Positions 6,501-6,644 of a stretch of 6,644 bases of DNA are shown piece by piece. Below the pieces are notes generated by a model that was not told the origin of the DNA, searched no databases, and was given only the letters and a program-made list of their open reading frames with translations. The DNA is from Amylibacter sp. (GTDB lineage: Bacteria; Pseudomonadota; Alphaproteobacteria; Rhodobacterales; Rhodobacteraceae): the NCBI GenBank assembly GCA_027083485.1, contig JALWOO010000253.1, positions 1 through 6,644 of the forward strand. The letters are read 5' to 3'. A program made the position numbers and the translations under genes. Numbering within the stretch: the first letter of the stretch is position 1; each line of letters begins with the position of its first letter.

Positions 6501-6573
6501 GATGCCTGAAATCGACCTTTTGGTCCTGCTTTTGACGACCAGCATACACGTTAATCAGATCAAACGGTAGCCC

Positions 6574-6644
6574 CTAACCACAACAGCTGCCAGAGCTTTG
6601 ATCGGCGCGGGTCTGGGCGTCCTGTTCCTGATCGAATGGCAGGG
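6574..6644 (-). CDS. Possible C-terminal end of another gene (partial)
   Basis: Reading in from the right edge on the minus strand gives 22 codons, ending ADQSSGSCCG and a TAG stop at 6574-6576. The stop lies 73 bases before the start at 6500, so this could be the tail of an upstream gene on the same strand. The segment is too short to recognise. The codon-aligned opposite strand is also open from 6571 to the edge and encodes a hydrophobic stretch (LIGAGLGVLFLIEWQ) with only a TTG (6598) as possible start and no clear ribosome binding site. Sequence beyond the edge is needed to choose between them. Confidence 0.3.
   Translation of the reverse strand, partial: LPFDQEQDAQTRADQSSGSCCG

Noticed and set aside
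6501..6545. Longer start for the M48-like protein at ATG 6545
   Set aside because: There is no Shine-Dalgarno before 6545, and the added residues (MLVVKSRTKRSISGI) do not resemble the start of the soluble N-terminal domain. ATG 6500 is preferred, though its own site is weak.
1..6644. CRISPR arrays, tRNA or rRNA genes, insertion sequences and prophage genes
   Set aside because: I saw no regularly spaced repeats, cloverleaf-like segments, transposase-like proteins or terminal inverted repeats with target duplications. Composition is even across the window.

Overview
The window looks like ordinary chromosomal DNA of an alphaproteobacterium, most likely in the Rhodobacterales/Roseobacter group. 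That placement rests on the moderately high GC content, the GC-rich third codon positions, and the resemblance of the proteins to those families. It is an inference made from reading the sequence, not from a database search.

Layout from left to right. (1) The N-terminal 331 codons of pntA, the alpha subunit of proton-translocating NAD(P) transhydrogenase, lie on the minus strand and run off the left edge. (2) A 426-bp non-coding stretch holds the pntA ribosome binding site, two weak promoter candidates, two adjacent hairpins and a strong intrinsic terminator belonging to the next gene. (3) A complete yebC (translation/regulatory factor, TACO1 family) is on the minus strand, with a good sigma-70-type promoter. 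(4) Divergent from it is a 593-aa SLC13-type permease with two RCK_C (TrkA-C) domains inserted between its membrane halves. (5) Convergent with the permease, 10 bp away, is a small membrane M50B-type metallopeptidase. (6) Divergent from the peptidase is an open but internally deleted M19 membrane dipeptidase of 209 codons, which keeps the N-terminal anchor and the C-terminal tail but has lost most of the metal site. (7) Convergent with that remnant is a 336-aa single-pass membrane protein that resembles M48 peptidases but has a damaged HExxH motif. (8) At the right edge is a possible C-terminal fragment of another minus-strand gene.

The genes do not form one obvious pathway. pntA supplies NADPH at the expense of the proton gradient, yebC helps translation, and the permease moves an unidentified anion. 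The three protein-cleavage folds at 4091-6500 lie side by side in alternating orientations, so they are not an operon. Two of the three look catalytically dead. I did not find a convincing undescribed multi-gene system. The best leads are the internally deleted dipeptidase, the degenerate M48-like protein, and a perfect dyad at the start of the dipeptidase remnant.
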